Below are positions 6,315 to 8,946 of a DNA stretch of 8,946 nt, in pieces. A program made the translations under genes and the position numbers. The stretch covers positions 1-8,946 of the forward strand of contig LIZU01000037.1 of NCBI GenBank assembly GCA_001302725.1. The letters are read 5' to 3'. The notes beneath the pieces were generated by a model that saw only the letters and a list, made by a program, of their open reading frames with translations, was not told the DNA's origin and searched no databases. The number at the start of each line of letters is the position of its first letter. Position 1 is the stretch's first letter. This DNA comes from a candidate division Zixibacteria bacterium DG_27 (GTDB taxonomy: Bacteria; Zixibacteria; MSB-5A5; DG-27).

Positions 6315-6488
6315 TTATTCCACTGGGACACAAGCCTCCACCGGGCAGACCTCTGCACAGCTAGCGCAATCGGTACAGAGGTCCGGATCGACTATGTATT
6401 TGGGATCACCGGCCGAGATGGCTCCCTCCGGACACTCCTCCCTGCAAACATCGCACATGGTGCAGTCGTCAGTGATAGTGTACGCCAT
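6315..6488 (-). CDS. Bacterial-type 2[4Fe-4S] ferredoxin
   Basis: This 57-residue electron carrier has two complete cluster motifs: C9-x2-C12-x2-C15-x3-C19-P and C38-x2-C41-x2-C44-x3-C48-P. The last cysteine of each motif ligates the other cluster, as in clostridial-type ferredoxins. The linker between the motifs is short, so this is the minimal two-cluster fold of normal length. An extra cysteine, C53, follows the second motif. The usual glycine inside CxxCGxC is replaced by aspartate (D13) and alanine (A42), which is a mild departure. The ATG at 6488 has AGAGAGG about 7 bases upstream. It is read toward the bidirectional terminator and away from its own promoter near 6659-6687. It would supply low-potential electrons to redox or radical-SAM enzymes. 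A specific partner, including the upstream methylthiotransferases, is only a guess. Confidence 0.93.
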   Translation of the reverse strand: MAYTITDDCTMCDVCREECPEGAISAGDPKYIVDPDLCTDCASCAEVCPVEACVPVE

Positions 6489-6584
6489 CAGCTTACCTCT
6501 CTCTGTTTTGACGTTTCAGTCTCTCCTCTCGTTTTTCCGTCCAGTTGAACCCGAATAGCTGAAAAAGGGTCCTGACAATCGTCA

Positions 6585-6620
6585 CTGCAGCATCGAGATC
6601 AAGGGCGAAGATCTCTGCAG
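6585..6620 (-). repeat. Inverted repeat in the ferredoxin leader
   Basis: The arms CTGCAG plus AGATC (6585-6590, 6596-6600) pair with GATCT plus CTGCAG (6610-6614, 6615-6620). This gives 11 base pairs with a 5-base bulge on one side and a 9-base loop. It falls between the predicted transcription start (about 6652) and the ferredoxin start codon. It could be a structured leader element or a protein-binding site. No T-run follows it. Confidence 0.45.
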
Positions 6621-6626
6621 CTTGAG

Positions 6627-6708
6627 AGTTTTTTCGGCCCTCCGCATTTCGGGCGCAAAATATATGGGGTGAGAAAAGGAAAAGCAAGTTTTTTCGGCAA
6701 GATTTCGG
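6627..6708. repeat. Paired direct repeats bracketing the ferredoxin promoter
   Basis: AGTTTTTTCGGC occurs exactly at 6627-6638 and 6687-6698, a 60-base period. Each copy is followed by ATTTCGG (6646-6652 and 6702-6708), after 7 and 3 bases respectively. One copy abuts the -35 box and the other lies just downstream of the predicted start. This is an arrangement expected of two operators for one regulator. Confidence 0.5.
6659..6687 (-). promoter_or_regulatory. Sigma-70 promoter of the ferredoxin gene
   Basis: On the minus strand TTGCTT (6687-6682) and TATATT (6664-6659) are separated by the optimal 17 bases, placing the start near 6652 and giving a leader of about 165 bases. The remaining upstream stretch, 6710-6843, between this promoter and the end of miaB, holds nothing I can identify beyond a 4-bp GGGC/GCCC hairpin. 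No strong terminator follows miaB. Confidence 0.6.
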
Positions 6709-6843
6709 AGTCGACTTTTTCGTCCGCTGCCCGGGCGCATGCCCTCGGGGATCATCCCATTCTGTCTCGTACCCTCCTGTGACGTGTCAACTTGCGTGGA
6801 AGTGTGAACCCCCCAGACTCGCCGGACAACCTCAATGAGCGGA

Positions 6844-8160
6844 TCAACTGACACCCTCCCCGAAAAGGGTTTTGCTGGTGCAGGAGGTGATCCTCACCCG
6901 GCACAGTTTTCCCAAAAGGCTCTCTCTGTCAGCCGAAAAAAGCACCGTCTTGCCGCCTCGGCTCTTCCCCTTCCACCTATCCTGCTGGCGTCTGCTGTGA
7001 CCCTCAACCAAAATCTCCTGAACGGTCCCCGCCAATTCCCGATTCCTCTTCTCCGAAATCCCCCTCTGAAACGCTATCAGGCGATTCAACCTTCCAATCT
7101 TGACCGCCTCCGGGACATCGTCATCAAAGCTGGCAGCCGCGGTTCCCTCACGAGGAGAATATCTGAAGGTGAAGGAGGCATCGAAGCCGACCTTACGAAC
7201 TGCTTCCAATGTCCTCTCGAAGTCTGTCTCCCTCTCCCCGGGAAAACCAACAATCAGGTCCGTGGTAATACAGAGGCCTGGAATTCTCTCGCGGGCGCCT
7301 TCCACCTTCTGGACATACTCCTCCACGGTGTAGTTCCGATTCATTCTCCCGAGGATCTGATTAGAGCCGGACTGTAGAGGTAAGTGAAGGTGCTCGCAGA
7401 GCTGGGGCAGATTGGCCATTTTTTCCAGCAATTTCTCTCCGAAGTCTTTGGGATGGGAGGTGGTGAAACGGACTCTTTGGAGGCCGGGGAGGCTACAGAC
7501 TCTCTCTAAAAGGTCGGGGAAATCGATCTCGCCGTCGAAGTAGGAATCGACATTCTGCCCTATCAGAGTGATCTGTTTTGCTCCCCGCGTCACTAAAGCC
7601 TCAACCTCTTTTAGGATCTGAGGGTGGGGGCGACATCTGAGAGGACCGCGCAAATAGGGGACGATACAATACGAACAGAAGTTATCGCAACCCCTGGTGA
7701 TGGCGACGAAACTGGCGAGCGCTTCGGCGCTGAACGGGGCTAACTTTGTCGCCAGCTCCCCGAAATCCCTTCCGGAAAGCTTGAGCTTCACCCTTTCTCT
7801 TAAGTCCTCGGATTCGAGGATTTCCGGCAGGGAGAAGATCTCCTCCGTACCCAAGACCAAGTCGATCAAGGGGAAGCGATCCAGAAGCCCCTCTCCCAGA
7901 CGCTGCGCCATACAGCCGACCACCGCAACCCTCACTTCCGGGTTCAGCCTCTTTAAGGAAGCGACTCCGCTCAGATGACCGTAGACTCTGGTTTCGGCTT
8001 TGTGGCGAACAGAGCAAGTGTTGAACACGACCAGAACGGCCTCCTCGGCCCTGCTAGTTGGCGTCCATCCCGATGAGATAAGCAGGTCTGTCAGCAGGCG
8101 GGAATCGTACTCGTTCATCTGACAGCCGAAAGTCCGGATGTAGAAGCGCTTAGCCTCCAT
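6844..8160 (-). CDS. miaB: tRNA-2-methylthio-N6-dimethylallyladenosine synthase
   Basis: This 438-residue radical-SAM methylthiotransferase converts i6A37 to ms2i6A37 in tRNAs reading codons that start with U, in the cytoplasm. The N-terminal domain carries the three auxiliary-cluster cysteines: C13 in FGCQMN, C49 in NTCSVR and C83 in VGCMAQ. The radical-SAM motif C158-x3-C162-x2-C165 (RGCDNFCSYCIVPY) follows. Then come LIGQNVDSY (199-207), TTSHPKD (233-239), LHLPLQSGSN (258-267), TTDLIVGFPGE (299-309) and FRYSPREGTAAA (332-343), all standard for MiaB. A TRAM RNA-binding domain occupies about 373-437. Length is normal. The ATG at 8160 is preferred: MEAKRFYIRTFGCQMN is a typical N-terminus and GAGG lies 9 bases upstream. 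The GTG at 8175 has no ribosome site. It overlaps the end of mtaB by 11 bases, implying cotranscription and coupling. Confidence 0.96.
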   Translation of the reverse strand: MEAKRFYIRTFGCQMNEYDSRLLTDLLISSGWTPTSRAEEAVLVVFNTCSVRHKAETRVYGHLSGVASLKRLNPEVRVAVVGCMAQRLGEGLLDRFPLIDLVLGTEEIFSLPEILESEDLRERVKLKLSGRDFGELATKLAPFSAEALASFVAITRGCDNFCSYCIVPYLRGPLRCRPHPQILKEVEALVTRGAKQITLIGQNVDSYFDGEIDFPDLLERVCSLPGLQRVRFTTSHPKDFGEKLLEKMANLPQLCEHLHLPLQSGSNQILGRMNRNYTVEEYVQKVEGARERIPGLCITTDLIVGFPGERETDFERTLEAVRKVGFDASFTFRYSPREGTAAASFDDDVPEAVKIGRLNRLIAFQRGISEKRNRELAGTVQEILVEGHSRRQQDRWKGKSRGGKTVLFSADRESLLGKLCRVRITSCTSKTLFGEGVS

Positions 8161-8946
8161 CCGGCACCGCCTCACCCAAAAGTTCCCCGTCCAGCAACTG
8201 CTGAGCGTTGACCTTGACGATTTGCCTCTTCAAATCGTCCGATCCCTCCAGGACCACTCGAAGATAGTTGTCGGAAATACCCGTCAGAAGGCCGGTTTGC
8301 CGGTGCCGACGGGATTCAATTAGAACCTGCAGCTCCCGACCTAAGAACCGCTCAAGATGTTTCCTCTTCTTGGATCGCCCCAGGGCAATCAATTCTCGGC
8401 TGCGCTCCGATTTCTCCTTGGGCGTCACTTTGTTCTCGAAGCTCGAAGCCGCCGTTTGGGGGCGGTCGGAGTAACTGAAGACGTGCAGATATGCCAGAGG
8501 ACTTTTGCTCACAAAGGCAAGAGTGTTGAGGAACTGCTCCTTGGTCTCGCCCGGAAACCCAACGATGAAGTCAGCACCCAAGGTGACCCCGGGAAGTTTC
8601 GCCACTATCGCCTCCAAGAGTTCTTCGAGGAACTCGGGGGTATAATGACGTCTCATCGCCTTTATCACCTTCCCGTCAGCGGATTGAATGGCGAGGTGCA
8701 GATGCGGACACAGATTCGTGTGAGTCGATAAAAGCTCGACGAGCTCCGGGGTGACCTCCTCCGGCTCGATCGACGAAAGCCGGAAACGGGCCTGAGGATT
8801 TAGTCTCAGTAATTTGTCCAACAGAGTCGTCAGACTTGACCCTCCGTCGTGATAACGTCCGATATGAATTCCCGTCAGGACTATCTCTTTGTAACCTGAA
8901 TCTGCTAACCTTCCTGCCTCTTCCAGCACTAACTTCAAGGGTTTAC
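8150..8946 (-). CDS. mtaB: tRNA t6A37 methylthiotransferase MtaB, 5' end off the right edge
   Basis: The visible 264 residues are the C-terminal part of a methylthiotransferase that turns t6A37 into ms2t6A37 in tRNAs reading ANN codons. The frame stays open to the window edge. The auxiliary-cluster domain and the CxxxCxxC motif are therefore outside the window. Visible family landmarks are EIVLTGIHIGRY near the left end of the protein fragment, RLSSIEPEEV, HLHLAIQSADGKVIKAMRRHYT, GADFIVGFPGET and the LHVFSYSDRPQTAAS segment. The last reads like the MtaB form (HVF.YS.RP.T.A) rather than the MiaB form (FRYSPREGT). A TRAM-like tail (about the last 60 residues) ends in AVPDGG. QSADG replaces the more usual QSGSD/N, a modest oddity. 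It ends inside the start of miaB. Choice of MtaB over RimO or MiaB rests on these motifs and on the presence of a separate miaB. Confidence 0.88.
   Translation of the reverse strand, partial: KPLKLVLEEAGRLADSGYKEIVLTGIHIGRYHDGGSSLTTLLDKLLRLNPQARFRLSSIEPEEVTPELVELLSTHTNLCPHLHLAIQSADGKVIKAMRRHYTPEFLEELLEAIVAKLPGVTLGADFIVGFPGETKEQFLNTLAFVSKSPLAYLHVFSYSDRPQTAASSFENKVTPKEKSERSRELIALGRSKKRKHLERFLGRELQVLIESRRHRQTGLLTGISDNYLRVVLEGSDDLKRQIVKVNAQQLLDGELLGEAVPDGG

Noticed and set aside
6785..6790. A TTGACA box on the minus strand after miaB.
   Set aside because: No acceptable -10 box lies at 16-18 bases. The TTGCTT/TATATT pair nearer the ferredoxin is a better promoter.

Overview
The window reads as chromosomal DNA of a Gram-negative-type (diderm) bacterium of moderately high G+C. 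It has type IV pilus minor pilins, a signal-peptide-bearing cation/proton antiporter, a GAF-type signalling protein and two tRNA methylthiotransferases. The very large PilX-type protein with EF-hand-like loops and the HisKA-only signalling protein would suit an uncultured lineage of the FCB group or a deltaproteobacterium-like lineage. That placement is a low-confidence inference. There is no sign of phage, plasmid, insertion sequence, CRISPR or RNA gene.

Region 1 (1-2730, minus strand) is a minor-pilin operon read in the order pilW, pilV, pilX-like, with very short gaps. pilX runs off the left edge. A close match to the sigma-54 -24/-12 element lies directly in front of pilW. Together the three proteins should form the priming or tip complex of a type IV pilus. 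The pilX-like member is unusually large and carries three acidic loops resembling calcium-binding sites.

Region 2 (2731-3186) is a non-coding divergent spacer of about 450 bases. It is rich in inverted repeats and ends in a good sigma-70 promoter reading right. Region 3 (3187-4602, plus) is a CPA2-family Na+/H+ antiporter with a DD ion-binding motif and an N-terminal signal-peptide-like segment. Region 4 (4897-6204, plus) is a soluble two-GAF protein ending in a histidine-kinase phosphoacceptor domain with no ATPase domain after it. Its stop codon lies in a degenerate heptamer array, which is followed by a strong bidirectional terminator at 6274-6304.

Region 5 (6315-6843, minus) is a 57-residue 2[4Fe-4S] ferredoxin. 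It has its own promoter, bracketed by exact 12-base direct repeats 60 bases apart, and a hairpin in its leader. Region 6 (6844-8946, minus) is an overlapping pair, mtaB (5' end off the right edge) then miaB. Both enzymes methylthiolate adenosine 37 of tRNAs, and the ferredoxin downstream could serve them or other iron-sulfur enzymes.

Most genes here are well-known families. The points that merit a second look are the sigma-54 element, the EF-hand-like loops in the pilin, the ATPase-less HisKA protein, the heptamer array and the repeat-bracketed ferredoxin promoter. I found no convincing evidence of a wholly new multi-gene system.
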